Below are positions 8,674 through 16,620 of a stretch of DNA of 32,454 nucleotides, piece by piece. The DNA lies in assembly GCA_024401215.1 (NCBI GenBank), contig JAKSLL010000040.1:1-32454 (forward strand), given 5' to 3'. A program made the translations under genes and the position numbers. Under the pieces are notes generated by a model. It saw nothing but the letters and a program-made list of their open reading frames with translations. It searched no databases and was not told the DNA's origin. Within the stretch, counting starts at the first letter, position 1. Every line of letters begins with the position of its first letter. This DNA is from Bacteroidaceae bacterium (lineage in GTDB: Bacteria > Bacteroidota > Bacteroidia > Bacteroidales > Bacteroidaceae).

Positions 8674-9954
8674 ATGATGTGTCGTCTTTGTTTTTGTATC
8701 ATGTTTTTGCTTCTTTCCATATCATCTATGCTTGCTCAGCAGAAAGAGGATGGAAAGAAAGATGCCGATTTGTTTAAGAGGGGAGTGGTGGTGAAGAACT
8801 ATCGCGCCTTGATGAAAGCGTCTAATTACACAAAAGCGAACAGCGAGATAGATGCAGCATTGAAGCAGTATGAGGCCGCTCGTAAAGACCCTTCGCTGTA
8901 TAAGTTGAAAGTTGATGCGCTGACAGGGATGATAGATGCAGAAAACAGAAAGATATATCTTAATCAGAAACCTGATACTGCCAAGTATTTCAGTTGTATG
9001 TATGAACTGTATGAGGCAGCACTTGCTTGTGACAGCACAGAACAGCTTGAACTCGCGCAGCTTGAGGCAGAGGGCAAGAAGAGTGGTTCAAAATATAGAA
9101 AGGTGTTAGGACCTGCCATGCTCACCTATCGAAAGAAGATACTCAATGCAGGTAAGTTCCATTACAACAAAAAGGAATATGGAAAGGCGTACAGCTTTTT
9201 CGATATGTATGCCAAAACAAAGACAGCCCCTGTGTTTGAAACGAAAGATGGTGGCACATTGGTTGATGACCCCGACGACATGACAGATGTTGCTGGACTT
9301 GCCGTTCTCAGCGCTTATGCGTCGGGCAATAATCAAGGCGTGCTTCATTATCTTGACGAGAGTCTCAATGACAAAGAGAAGCGAAGCAAGTTTGTGGAAC
9401 TTGGAAGTCGTTCGGCTGCAGAGGTGGGTGACACGGCGAAGATGGTCACTCTTCTTGAGAAAGGTTTTCACTCCTATCCGTCGATAGACTATTTCTTTAT
9501 TACCCTTTCGAAGTATTACAATGAACATGAGGAGTATGAGAAAGCTCTTGACATCGCTCTCGCTAAGGTCAAGTATCATCCTAACAACAGAGATTACTGG
9601 TTCATAGCAGGCAAAGGACAGCTGCTCTTGAATAAGTATGCCGATGCGCTTGTGTCGTTCAAGAAATGTGTTGAGATAAAAGCAGATGATGCAGAATCCT
9701 ATTCTTCGATAGGTGGCATATATCTGCATGACGCTCACGAACTCTATTCTAAACTTGAGGTGAAAGTTACAGACCCTACCTACGCAAGTAAGAAGGCAGA
9801 AATCAATGAGTTGTATAAGCATGCTTGCGAAGCTTATGAGAAAGCGCGCTCTTACAATGAGAATGACACCGAGTTATGGCTCTCAGGTTTGCGTGAGTCA
9901 TATTTCAAACTCAACAGAGGCAAAAGCCTGAAAGCGTTGGAGAAATATAAGTGA
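8674..9954 (+). CDS. Secreted tetratricopeptide-repeat protein, function unknown
   Basis: A 426-residue protein with a signal peptide (hydrophobic residues 5-20, likely cleavage after SSMLA), so probably periplasmic or surface-exposed. The rest is helical, with TPR-like pairs clearest in the C-terminal half: EEYEKALDIALAKVKYHPNN, then NKYADALVSFKKCVEIKADD, then a final unit ending in CEAYEKARSYNENDTELW. Such proteins act as scaffolds; no partner can be inferred. A second ATG directly follows the first and could be used instead. The gene is unusual in having the 7-bp repeat array directly in front of it and no recognisable promoter of its own. The next gene, ftsK, has its own promoter. Confidence 0.85.
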   Translation: MMCRLCFCIMFLLLSISSMLAQQKEDGKKDADLFKRGVVVKNYRALMKASNYTKANSEIDAALKQYEAARKDPSLYKLKVDALTGMIDAENRKIYLNQKPDTAKYFSCMYELYEAALACDSTEQLELAQLEAEGKKSGSKYRKVLGPAMLTYRKKILNAGKFHYNKKEYGKAYSFFDMYAKTKTAPVFETKDGGTLVDDPDDMTDVAGLAVLSAYASGNNQGVLHYLDESLNDKEKRSKFVELGSRSAAEVGDTAKMVTLLEKGFHSYPSIDYFFITLSKYYNEHEEYEKALDIALAKVKYHPNNRDYWFIAGKGQLLLNKYADALVSFKKCVEIKADDAESYSSIGGIYLHDAHELYSKLEVKVTDPTYASKKAEINELYKHACEAYEKARSYNENDTELWLSGLRESYFKLNRGKSLKALEKYK

Positions 9955-9956
9955 AG

Positions 9957-10003
9957 CCCAAAACACTAAACTACCAAACCACTAACTACCAAACAGCCAA
10001 GCA
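9957..10003. repeat. Short CA-rich, nearly G-free repeat tract
   Basis: Between the TPR gene and the ftsK promoter the plus strand is almost free of G. The unit AACTACCAAAC occurs at 9969-9979 and 9984-9994. It resembles the CA-rich block before the glycogen operon promoter. Confidence 0.5.
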
Positions 10004-10027
10004 TTTTTCACAAAAGGGTTGAAATGT

Positions 10028-10059
10028 TTTGTGTGTGTAAAAGATAATTGTTATCTTTG
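10028..10059 (+). promoter_or_regulatory. Bacteroidota promoter for ftsK
   Basis: TTTG at 10028-10031 and TATCTTTG at 10052-10059 are spaced 20 nt apart, a full match to the -33/-7 consensus. The leader to ATG 10122 would be about 55 nt. Confidence 0.75.
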
Positions 10060-10121
10060 CAAGCGAATGGCTATGTTCCATTCTTTTCTAATTGATAAAT
10101 AAGGCCTACTTTGTGTACCGT

Positions 10122-12815
10122 ATGGCAACTAATAATAAGAAGAATAACACGAAGAGGGGGAAAACTGCCTCTTCAAAAAAACAAGGGGAGACTCTATCTG
10201 TAAATGATTTTCTTAATGGATTCAGCAAGTGGGAATTGGTGTCGTTCTGCATCGGTTTTCTTCTTGTTGCTTTTTCCATTTATTCACTTGCTGCCTTTGT
10301 CTCTTATGTCATTACTGGAGCTCAGGATTTTGACCTTCTTGAGCAGAACATAGATTTGAACAATGTCAACAACCGGTATGCCAATGTGTGTGGTTCGTGG
10401 GGAGCGCATCTTGCATACTATTTCCTTAACGACTTATTTGGATTTGCTTCGTTCCTTATTCCTCCGTATCTCATTATTGTTGGAATGAGAATGATGCGCA
10501 TATACAAGTTCACCCTTGTGCGCAAATTCATTATGTTTGTACTGCTCATGCTGTGGATGAGTGTGTTCTTTGCAACATTCAGCGACCTGTTCCCGATATT
10601 TGAAGGCACATTCATAAAACTTGGAGGCAACCATGGCATAAATGTGGAAAATGCCCTCAAGCGTGTGATTGGCACTCCTGGTCTTATTTTTGTGCTTATC
10701 ATATATGCTGTTGGATACCTTATCTATGTAAGTACCAAGACAATAGAAGTTGTCAGAAAAGTTTTACGCTTTGAATACCTCAAGGACCGTTTCCATTTCA
10801 AGAAGAAAGATGAAGAGGGTAGTGATGATGACGATGATGAAGACGATGATGAGGAAGAGAGAAAACCAAAGAATAAATTTGTCAGCTTCTTCAAGAAGAT
10901 ATTTGGAAAAGGTGATGATGAAGAAGACGACGATGAAGATGATGACGAAGAAGATGAAGATGATGATGAGGAGGAGGATGACGATGAGGGCGACAACGTA
11001 GGTGGTAATGCTGCGGCAGCAACAGCTTTGAATGTGGCATCAGCAGCCTATCCAGAAACCCCTGGTTCTACTGTCATAGATTTGGGTGGTGATGATTTTG
11101 GCGTGACCTTCAATGGTGACGATTCGGGCATCAATGCAAATGATAATCGAATAGACTTCGGCGTTGCTGAGACAGACGACAATCCTGTGCCTGTCATAGG
11201 TGAGGCGCCATCGGCAGACGTTTCAGTGTCATCTACTGTGCTTGAGGTAGAAACTAACGAGACAGAGATTGGCAAAGGTGACATAGAGAGAGGAGACATA
11301 AACACTCCATACGACCCTAAGCTTGATCTTGAATTCTATAAATATCCAGAAGAGTCGCTTCTCAAAAAGGCTGACAGTCAGGGTCCACAGATAGACATGA
11401 CGGAGCAGAACGCCAATAAGGAGCGTATCATCCAGGTTCTGAAGAACTTTGGCGTTGACATCGTGAATATCAAAGCTACAATCGGTCCTACAATCACTCT
11501 CTATGAGATAGTGCCAGTTGAAGGTACACGCATCAGCAAGATACGAGGTCTTGAAGATGACATAGCACTCTCTCTCGCTGCAGAGGGTATTCGTATCATC
11601 GCTCCTATACCAGGCAAGGGTACAATAGGTATTGAAGTGCCAAACAAGAAGAAGTGCATCGTGTCGATGGAGAGCATCATAAGCAGTAAGGTGTTCCGTG
11701 AAAGCAAGATGGAACTCCCTTGTGCTGTGGGAAAGACAATCTCCAACGAGGTGTTTATGTTTGACCTTGCAAAAGCCCCTCACCTTCTTGTTGCCGGTGC
11801 AACAGGTCAGGGTAAGTCAGTAGGACTGAATGCCATTGTCACCTCTCTCCTCTATAAGAAACACCCATCAGAGCTGAAGATTGTGATGGTTGACCCGAAG
11901 AAGGTAGAGTTCAGCATCTATTCGCCAATAGAGAACCACTTCCTTGCTCGTCTTGAAGAGGAGGATGACTGTATCATTACAGATGTGCAGAAGGTTGTCA
12001 AGACCCTTAACTCTCTCTGTGCGCTCATGGACTCTCGCTACGACCTCTTAAAGAAAGCCCATGTCCGTAATATCGTTGAGTATAATGAGAAATTCAAGAA
12101 CCGTCTTTTGAATCCTGAGCATGGTCATGAATTCATGCCTTATGTTGTGGTTATTGTTGATGAGTTTGGTGACCTCATTATGACTGCCGGCAAGGAGGTG
12201 GAACTTCCTATCTGCCGTATAGCTCAGCTTGCCCGTGCGGTGGGAATACACATGATTATTGCCACTCAGCGTCCTCAGGCAAGCATCATCAGCGGTGCTA
12301 TCAAGACCAACTTCCCTGCTCGTATAGCATTCAAAGTGTCTTCAATGATAGACTCCAAGGTTATTCTTGACCGTCCAGGTGCCAACCAGCTTATAGGAAA
12401 GGGAGATATGCTGTATCTGCAGGGCGAAGGACCAGTGCGAGTGCAGTGTGCATTTGTTGACACTCCAGAGGTTAACAATATCTGTAACTTCATATCCCAG
12501 CAGCAGGCATATCTGCATCCGATGTTCCTGCCAGAAGTCGCTGACTCAGACATGGACGGCGGCGTGTCAATGGGCACAGTTGACAAGGGGCATCTTGACC
12601 CTATGTTCTCTGAAGTTGCAAAGTTTGTCGTGAATAACCAGAGCGGTTCGACATCTATGATTCAGCGTAACTACTCTATCGGCTACAACCGTGCAGGAAA
12701 GATTATGGACCAGCTTGAGAAGATGGGTGTTGTGGGTCCTCAGGTAGGCAGCAAACCTCGTGAGGTGCTGATAAAAGACCCTATCACTCTTGAGAGCCTT
12801 CTGAACACGCTTTAG
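10122..12815 (+). CDS. ftsK: DNA translocase FtsK/SpoIIIE
   Basis: An 897-residue septal DNA pump that moves chromosome ends out of the closing septum and helps dimer resolution. The N-terminus has four membrane segments (about 35-60, 90-120, 130-155 and 180-205). A linker follows with two very acidic Asp/Glu runs over roughly residues 230-291. The motor has Walker A GATGQGKS near 561-568 and Walker B VVVIVDEFGD near 674. The C-terminal gamma winged helix (SIGYNRAGKIMDQLEKMGVVGP) binds the polar guide sequences. I chose ATG 10122 over a TTG at 10092, because it fits the promoter distance and a typical basic N-terminus. A LolA-like gene follows, an order common in Bacteroidales. Confidence 0.95.
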   Translation: MATNNKKNNTKRGKTASSKKQGETLSVNDFLNGFSKWELVSFCIGFLLVAFSIYSLAAFVSYVITGAQDFDLLEQNIDLNNVNNRYANVCGSWGAHLAYYFLNDLFGFASFLIPPYLIIVGMRMMRIYKFTLVRKFIMFVLLMLWMSVFFATFSDLFPIFEGTFIKLGGNHGINVENALKRVIGTPGLIFVLIIYAVGYLIYVSTKTIEVVRKVLRFEYLKDRFHFKKKDEEGSDDDDDEDDDEEERKPKNKFVSFFKKIFGKGDDEEDDDEDDDEEDEDDDEEEDDDEGDNVGGNAAAATALNVASAAYPETPGSTVIDLGGDDFGVTFNGDDSGINANDNRIDFGVAETDDNPVPVIGEAPSADVSVSSTVLEVETNETEIGKGDIERGDINTPYDPKLDLEFYKYPEESLLKKADSQGPQIDMTEQNANKERIIQVLKNFGVDIVNIKATIGPTITLYEIVPVEGTRISKIRGLEDDIALSLAAEGIRIIAPIPGKGTIGIEVPNKKKCIVSMESIISSKVFRESKMELPCAVGKTISNEVFMFDLAKAPHLLVAGATGQGKSVGLNAIVTSLLYKKHPSELKIVMVDPKKVEFSIYSPIENHFLARLEEEDDCIITDVQKVVKTLNSLCALMDSRYDLLKKAHVRNIVEYNEKFKNRLLNPEHGHEFMPYVVVIVDEFGDLIMTAGKEVELPICRIAQLARAVGIHMIIATQRPQASIISGAIKTNFPARIAFKVSSMIDSKVILDRPGANQLIGKGDMLYLQGEGPVRVQCAFVDTPEVNNICNFISQQQAYLHPMFLPEVADSDMDGGVSMGTVDKGHLDPMFSEVAKFVVNNQSGSTSMIQRNYSIGYNRAGKIMDQLEKMGVVGPQVGSKPREVLIKDPITLESLLNTL

Positions 12816-12914
12816 TCTGCAGGTGTAACTTACATATTCTTGCAATTCCATTTTAAACTATTGGCGTTTGTTGCTATCAAAATGCTAAATTGCAATCGTG
12901 AGAGGACTTGCAGA
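12816..12914 (+). promoter_or_regulatory. Nested hairpin in the ftsK-lolA spacer
   Basis: TCTGCAGGT (12816-12824) can pair with ACTTGCAGA (12906-12914) using one G-U pair. Inside it TTGCAAT (12840-12846) pairs with ATTGCAA (12889-12895), and ATTTT with AAAAT further in. The spacer is therefore one long imperfect stem. There is no T-tract, and its function is unknown. Confidence 0.45.
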
Positions 12915-12929
12915 AAGAGAATTCAAAAG

Positions 12930-12936
12930 AAAGGAG
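12930..12936 (+). promoter_or_regulatory. Shine-Dalgarno-like site before the LolA-like gene
   Basis: AAAGGAG ends 7 nt before ATG 12944, a canonical ribosome-binding spacing. It stands out because the other starts in this window lack such a purine box, as is usual in Bacteroidota. Confidence 0.5.
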
Positions 12937-12943
12937 ATAAACA

Positions 12944-13552
12944 ATGAAAAAGATTATTTTGTTATTGGCAGTCATGCTGTCGCTTGTGAATGTGGCGATA
13001 GCACAGGATGCTACAAAGATTCTTGACAAGACATCGGCAGCTATAAAATCCGCAGGAAGTTCGAAGATTGGCTTCTCTGTCAAAAGTGATGGTGAAGCGA
13101 TGACTGGATACATAAAACTCCAAGGTCAGAAGTTTGTCATGAATGCTGCAGGACAGATAGTTTGGTTTGATGGCACTACGATGTGGAATTATGTGAAGAA
13201 GAATGAGGAGGTCAATGTCACTACGCCGTCAGCAGCAGAGGTGTCAAAGATGAATCCTTATTCGTTCCTCTCATTTTACAAGAAAGGCTATTCTGCCAAG
13301 ATGGGCAAGAGCAATGCTAAGGAGTATGAAGTGATACTTACTGCAAAGGAGGCTTCAGCACCTTACAAGCAAGTTGTTGTGAGGGTGAGCAAGTCAACAA
13401 GCTACCCAACATTCATCTCAATGACGAGTTCAAAAGGTGGCACGATGTCTGTCAGCTGCACATCATTTGCAGCAAAGCAGAATTATACAGATGCCACATT
13501 CAGGTTTGACAAAAAGAAATTCCCTAAAGCAGAAGTTATAGACCTGCGTTAG
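12944..13552 (+). CDS. LolA-like periplasmic lipoprotein carrier
   Basis: A 202-residue secreted protein with a clear signal peptide (MKKIILLLAVMLSLVNVAIA, cleavage before Q21). The mature part has the alternating beta-strand pattern and SIGF-type openings of the LolA/LolB fold: early helix ATKILDKTSAAIKSAG, then GYIKLQGQKFVM, WFDGTTMWNYVKKNEEVNV and a late FRFDKKKFPKAEVIDLR. Family members carry outer-membrane lipoproteins across the periplasm. Bacteroidales usually keep such a gene right after ftsK, as here, which supports the call more than sequence identity does. A terminator follows directly, so the gene ends the ftsK unit. Confidence 0.8.
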   Translation: MKKIILLLAVMLSLVNVAIAQDATKILDKTSAAIKSAGSSKIGFSVKSDGEAMTGYIKLQGQKFVMNAAGQIVWFDGTTMWNYVKKNEEVNVTTPSAAEVSKMNPYSFLSFYKKGYSAKMGKSNAKEYEVILTAKEASAPYKQVVVRVSKSTSYPTFISMTSSKGGTMSVSCTSFAAKQNYTDATFRFDKKKFPKAEVIDLR

Positions 13553-13561
13553 AGATAAAGG

Positions 13562-13591
13562 AAAGAAAGAGGCTGTGACGCCTCTTTCTTT
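13562..13591 (+). terminator. Strong terminator after the LolA-like gene
   Basis: AAAGAAAGAGGC (13562-13573) and GCCTCTTTCTTT (13580-13591) form a perfect 12-bp stem with a 6-nt loop. The T-rich right arm supplies the release tract. The stem is close to symmetric in base content and could work on both strands. Confidence 0.85.
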
Positions 13592-13620
13592 GTCTATGGA
13601 TGTTCTTCCAATACAAACTT

Positions 13621-15126
13621 ATGACAATAAAAAAGATATACGAATTATACAGACTTGTTGCAAAGAATAAATCGCTGCAGTATCGTCGCCATCCGATGTT
13701 TGAAAAGAACAGGATTATGAGAGTGATCTCTGTCATTGGCATGCTTATACATGCTGTGTATCTGATGGCTTTAGGAGCGTTTACAGGAAAGATGCTTGAA
13801 GGAGTGTCGAGTGAGGCCTTCGACTGCGTGAATGGCTGCATCATGGTGTTTCTGATAATAGACTTTTTCTTTCGTTTTGTGATACAGGACACGCCGGCAC
13901 AGGAGGTGAAGCAGTATAAATTGCTAAACATCCCCATGTCTTTCCTGCTAAATGTCTTTATTGTACAGCGTGGGCTGAACTGGAGCAATCTGCTATGCTT
14001 TTTTTATTTTGTCCCCTTCTATCTTACATGCTGCTATAGCATCTTTGGCATCTCTGGTATGATAGGCTATCTTGCCGCTATATGGCTGATGACTATTGCC
14101 AACGCCTATTGGTACCTGCTCTGGCGTACGCTGCTCAATAGAAATGTCTTTTTTGTTGTCATCCCTGTTGCTGTCTATGCTCTGATAGTTGGCTTAGGTT
14201 ACTGCATTGACTTTGACCATCCATGGATGTTTGAGGCAAGTGCCACATATATGAGAGGGTTCTTTGATTGTGATATACTCAATTATATCCCTCTTGTTGC
14301 GGTGATAGCGATTCTCTATGCTGCAAATTACTGGGTGCAGAAACAGTCAGTGTATAGGGAGATGGCCAACAGTCAGGATACACAGAGAGTGACCGCAAAC
14401 AACATGACATACCTTGATAAGTTCGGAATAGTAGGTGAGTATTTTAAGCTTGAAATAAAGTCCACAATCCGTAATCTTGTTGTACGCAAGCAGTTCTTGA
14501 CCGGCTTTTTTGTCATGCTCATGTTCTGCATGGTATTCTCCTTTACTGACTGCTACGACGGCACAGTCATGAAGGTGTTCGTATGCATTTACTGTTTTGG
14601 CATTCGTGGGTGTATAAGCTGTGGACCGATAATGTGTGCTGAAGGAAATTATATTGATGCGCTTATGGTGAGAAAAGATACGGTGTATCTGCTTCTCAGA
14701 GCTAAGTATTATTTTCATTGCGCCCTTCTTGTCGTGCCTATGCTCTTTTTCCTTGTTCCATATCTGAATGGGAAGATTTCAATCATCGTCATACCAGCAT
14801 ACGCCTTTTTCACATCTGGCGTGATATTTCCGTTTGTGTTTCAGCTTGCTGTCTATAACAATGTAACCCAGCATCTCAACAACAAGATAACAAAATCTGG
14901 CAGGAACACAAAAGAGCAGATGCTGGTGTCATTTTTGGCGCTTGGTTTGCCTGTGGCTATAGCATCAGGTCTTATTGCTCTGCTTGGTTTTGACAGCGCC
15001 AATATATGTCTGCTGGTGCTTGGTGTTGTTGGCACAGCTTTGCATAAAGTGTGGCTGCGCAATATCTATAAACGATTTATGGTTCGACGTTATGTGAATA
15101 TGGAGAGTTTCAGAAACTCAATATGA
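13621..15126 (+). CDS. DUF5687-family ABC transporter membrane protein
   Basis: A 501-residue integral membrane protein with about ten to twelve hydrophobic segments. Its N-terminus IYELYRLVAKNKSLQYRRHPMFEKNRIMRVI has the [YR]-x-R-x-P-x-FEKN character of the DUF5687 proteins of Bacteroidota, which pair with an ABC ATPase. The ATPase gene follows 76 bp later on the same strand, supporting an exporter or efflux unit. The substrate is unknown. An upstream ATG at 13600 would add seven residues and lies 8 nt after the preceding terminator; I prefer 13621 because the conserved part begins there. No truncation is seen. Confidence 0.8.
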   Translation: MTIKKIYELYRLVAKNKSLQYRRHPMFEKNRIMRVISVIGMLIHAVYLMALGAFTGKMLEGVSSEAFDCVNGCIMVFLIIDFFFRFVIQDTPAQEVKQYKLLNIPMSFLLNVFIVQRGLNWSNLLCFFYFVPFYLTCCYSIFGISGMIGYLAAIWLMTIANAYWYLLWRTLLNRNVFFVVIPVAVYALIVGLGYCIDFDHPWMFEASATYMRGFFDCDILNYIPLVAVIAILYAANYWVQKQSVYREMANSQDTQRVTANNMTYLDKFGIVGEYFKLEIKSTIRNLVVRKQFLTGFFVMLMFCMVFSFTDCYDGTVMKVFVCIYCFGIRGCISCGPIMCAEGNYIDALMVRKDTVYLLLRAKYYFHCALLVVPMLFFLVPYLNGKISIIVIPAYAFFTSGVIFPFVFQLAVYNNVTQHLNNKITKSGRNTKEQMLVSFLALGLPVAIASGLIALLGFDSANICLLVLGVVGTALHKVWLRNIYKRFMVRRYVNMESFRNSI

Positions 15127-15202
15127 TGGTGTGAGAATGTCGGCAGTAGTCACAGTCTAACTCCGCAAACTTGACAAGTTGAATAATGATGGATAATTTG
15201 TT

Positions 15203-15940
15203 ATGAATATAATAGTTGAGAATATTAAGAAGACATTTGGTGATAAGGTAGCTCTCGATATAGAGAGATATGTAGTGAACTCAGGTGAGATTATCGGTCT
15301 TGTTGGCAATAATGGAGCAGGTAAGACAACCTTTTTCCGTGTGCTGCTTGACCTCTTGAAGAGAGATTCTGGTGTGGTGACATTAGAAGGCGAGGTGGAT
15401 GGCGTAGCTGTGTCGCTTGACCCGTCGAAGTCTGAAGATTGGAAGATTTTTACTGGCGCCTATGTGGATAGCGGCTTCCTTATCGACTACCTTACACCAG
15501 ACGAGTATTTTCGATTCATCGCTAAGATTTCCGGCATCTCCGACAGCGTTCTTGAAGAGCGTCTGCATCGTTTTGAGGAATTCATGAACGGAGAGGTTCT
15601 CGGTGAGAAAACTCTGATCCGCAACCTGTCGATGGGCAACAAGCAGAAAGTTGGAATCATAGGCGCTATGCTTCACAATCCGCAGCTTCTCATCCTTGAC
15701 GAACCATTTAATTTTCTCGACCCGACAAGCCAGATGTCAATGAAGCGGCTTCTGGAGTCGTACCATAAAGAATGTGGTGCGACGATTCTTGTGTCATCGC
15801 ATAATCTCACTCACACAATAGACATTTGTACGCGTGTCACCCTACTCGAACATGGCAGGGTGATTAAGGACTATCATAAAGATTATGCTCAGTTGACTTC
15901 GGAAATTGAGGCATATTTTATGGGAAATGTCAATATTTAG
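15203..15940 (+). CDS. ABC transporter ATP-binding protein
   Basis: A 245-residue nucleotide-binding subunit. Motifs are complete: Walker A GNNGAGKTTFF near residues 36-46, signature LSMGNKQKVGI, Walker B LLILDEPFNFLDP and a switch histidine in VSSHNLTH. The LSMGN signature instead of LSGGQ is typical of drug- or peptide-export-type (CcmA/NatA-like) ATPases. It should power the DUF5687 permease encoded just upstream. What the pair moves cannot be inferred. Confidence 0.92.
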   Translation: MNIIVENIKKTFGDKVALDIERYVVNSGEIIGLVGNNGAGKTTFFRVLLDLLKRDSGVVTLEGEVDGVAVSLDPSKSEDWKIFTGAYVDSGFLIDYLTPDEYFRFIAKISGISDSVLEERLHRFEEFMNGEVLGEKTLIRNLSMGNKQKVGIIGAMLHNPQLLILDEPFNFLDPTSQMSMKRLLESYHKECGATILVSSHNLTHTIDICTRVTLLEHGRVIKDYHKDYAQLTSEIEAYFMGNVNI

Positions 15941-15949
15941 TGTCTGTAG

Positions 15950-15973
15950 ATGATTTTTTCTTATTATAATCAT
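15950..15973 (+). terminator. Weak terminator-like hairpin after the ABC ATPase gene
   Basis: ATGATT (15950-15955) pairs with AATCAT (15968-15973) around an AT-rich loop. The stem is short, and no clear T-tract follows it. Confidence 0.3.
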
Positions 15974-15994
15974 TCCTAAAACAAATATAAATGT

Positions 15995-16002
15995 TAAATT
16001 TG
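15995..16002 (+). promoter_or_regulatory. Possible -7 element for the methylmalonyl-CoA operon
   Basis: TAAATTTG matches TAnnTTTG about 90 nt before the mce ATG. No convincing -33 TTTG lies 19-21 nt upstream, so the call is tentative. Confidence 0.35.
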
Positions 16003-16090
16003 TAAGTTATTGTTTGCGTATTTTGTCGTCAGACATTGTACACTAACCTGATTTATTTTAAAGTACTAACATATTAAACTATCTAAAATT

Positions 16091-16501
16091 ATGAAGATTT
16101 CTCGTATTGATCACCTTGGAATAGGTGTAGAGAGCATCGATGCAGTGCTCCCTTATTATGAAAATGTGCTCGGTCTTAAGTGCTATGCTGTAGAAGAAGT
16201 TGCAGACCAGAAGGTAAAGACTGCATTCCTCAAGGTTGGCGAAGTGAAGCTCGAACTCCTCGAACCAACATCTCCAGACTCAGCTATCGCAAAGTGGCTT
16301 GAGAAGGGCGGCAAGGGCGTACACCATGTGGCTTATGCTGTTGAAGATGGTGTTGCTGAGGCTCTCGTTGAGTGCGAAGGCAAGGAAATCAAGCTCATCG
16401 ACAAGACACCTCGTCCAGGTGCTGAGAAGATGATGATTGGATTCCTCCACCCAAAGTCAACTGCTGGTATCCTTACAGAACTTTGTGAGCCACAGAAGTA
16501 A
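16091..16501 (+). CDS. mce: Methylmalonyl-CoA epimerase
   Basis: A 136-residue vicinal-oxygen-chelate protein that interconverts (R)- and (S)-methylmalonyl-CoA. The two-module VOC fold is evident: IDHLGIGVESIDAVLPYYENVLGLK opens the first module and GVHHVAYAVED the second. Expected metal ligands are H8, H79 and E130 (in LTELCEPQ). The length is normal for the family. It is the first gene of the methylmalonyl-CoA decarboxylase operon, where it would supply the stereoisomer the decarboxylase uses. The 119-bp gap to mmdA holds hairpins. Confidence 0.94.
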   Translation: MKISRIDHLGIGVESIDAVLPYYENVLGLKCYAVEEVADQKVKTAFLKVGEVKLELLEPTSPDSAIAKWLEKGGKGVHHVAYAVEDGVAEALVECEGKEIKLIDKTPRPGAEKMMIGFLHPKSTAGILTELCEPQK

Positions 16502-16511
16502 TTGAGGATTT

Positions 16512-16600
16512 ACGACATTGGCTAACAGCTTCTTGTCGTTGATTTTGAAATTAAAAGGCTGGTGCTGACATATATTCAAGAAAAAGACCGTCAGCCCATC
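16512..16600 (+). promoter_or_regulatory. Two hairpins in the mce-mmdA spacer
   Basis: ACGAC near 16512 can pair with GTCGT about 18 nt later. GCTGAC (16564-16569) can pair with GTCAGC (16590-16595), with partial GG/CC extension. No T-tract follows either stem. Confidence 0.4.
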
Positions 16601-16620
16601 TAAAAACTTAAAAATAAGAA

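Noticed and set aside
10092-10121. TTG 10092 as the ftsK start
   Set aside because: ATG 10122 gives the expected short basic N-terminus and fits the promoter distance better.
10724-10996. Minus-strand frame coding for a long poly-serine protein
   Set aside because: It is the antisense shadow of the GAT/GAA repeats encoding the acidic FtsK linker.
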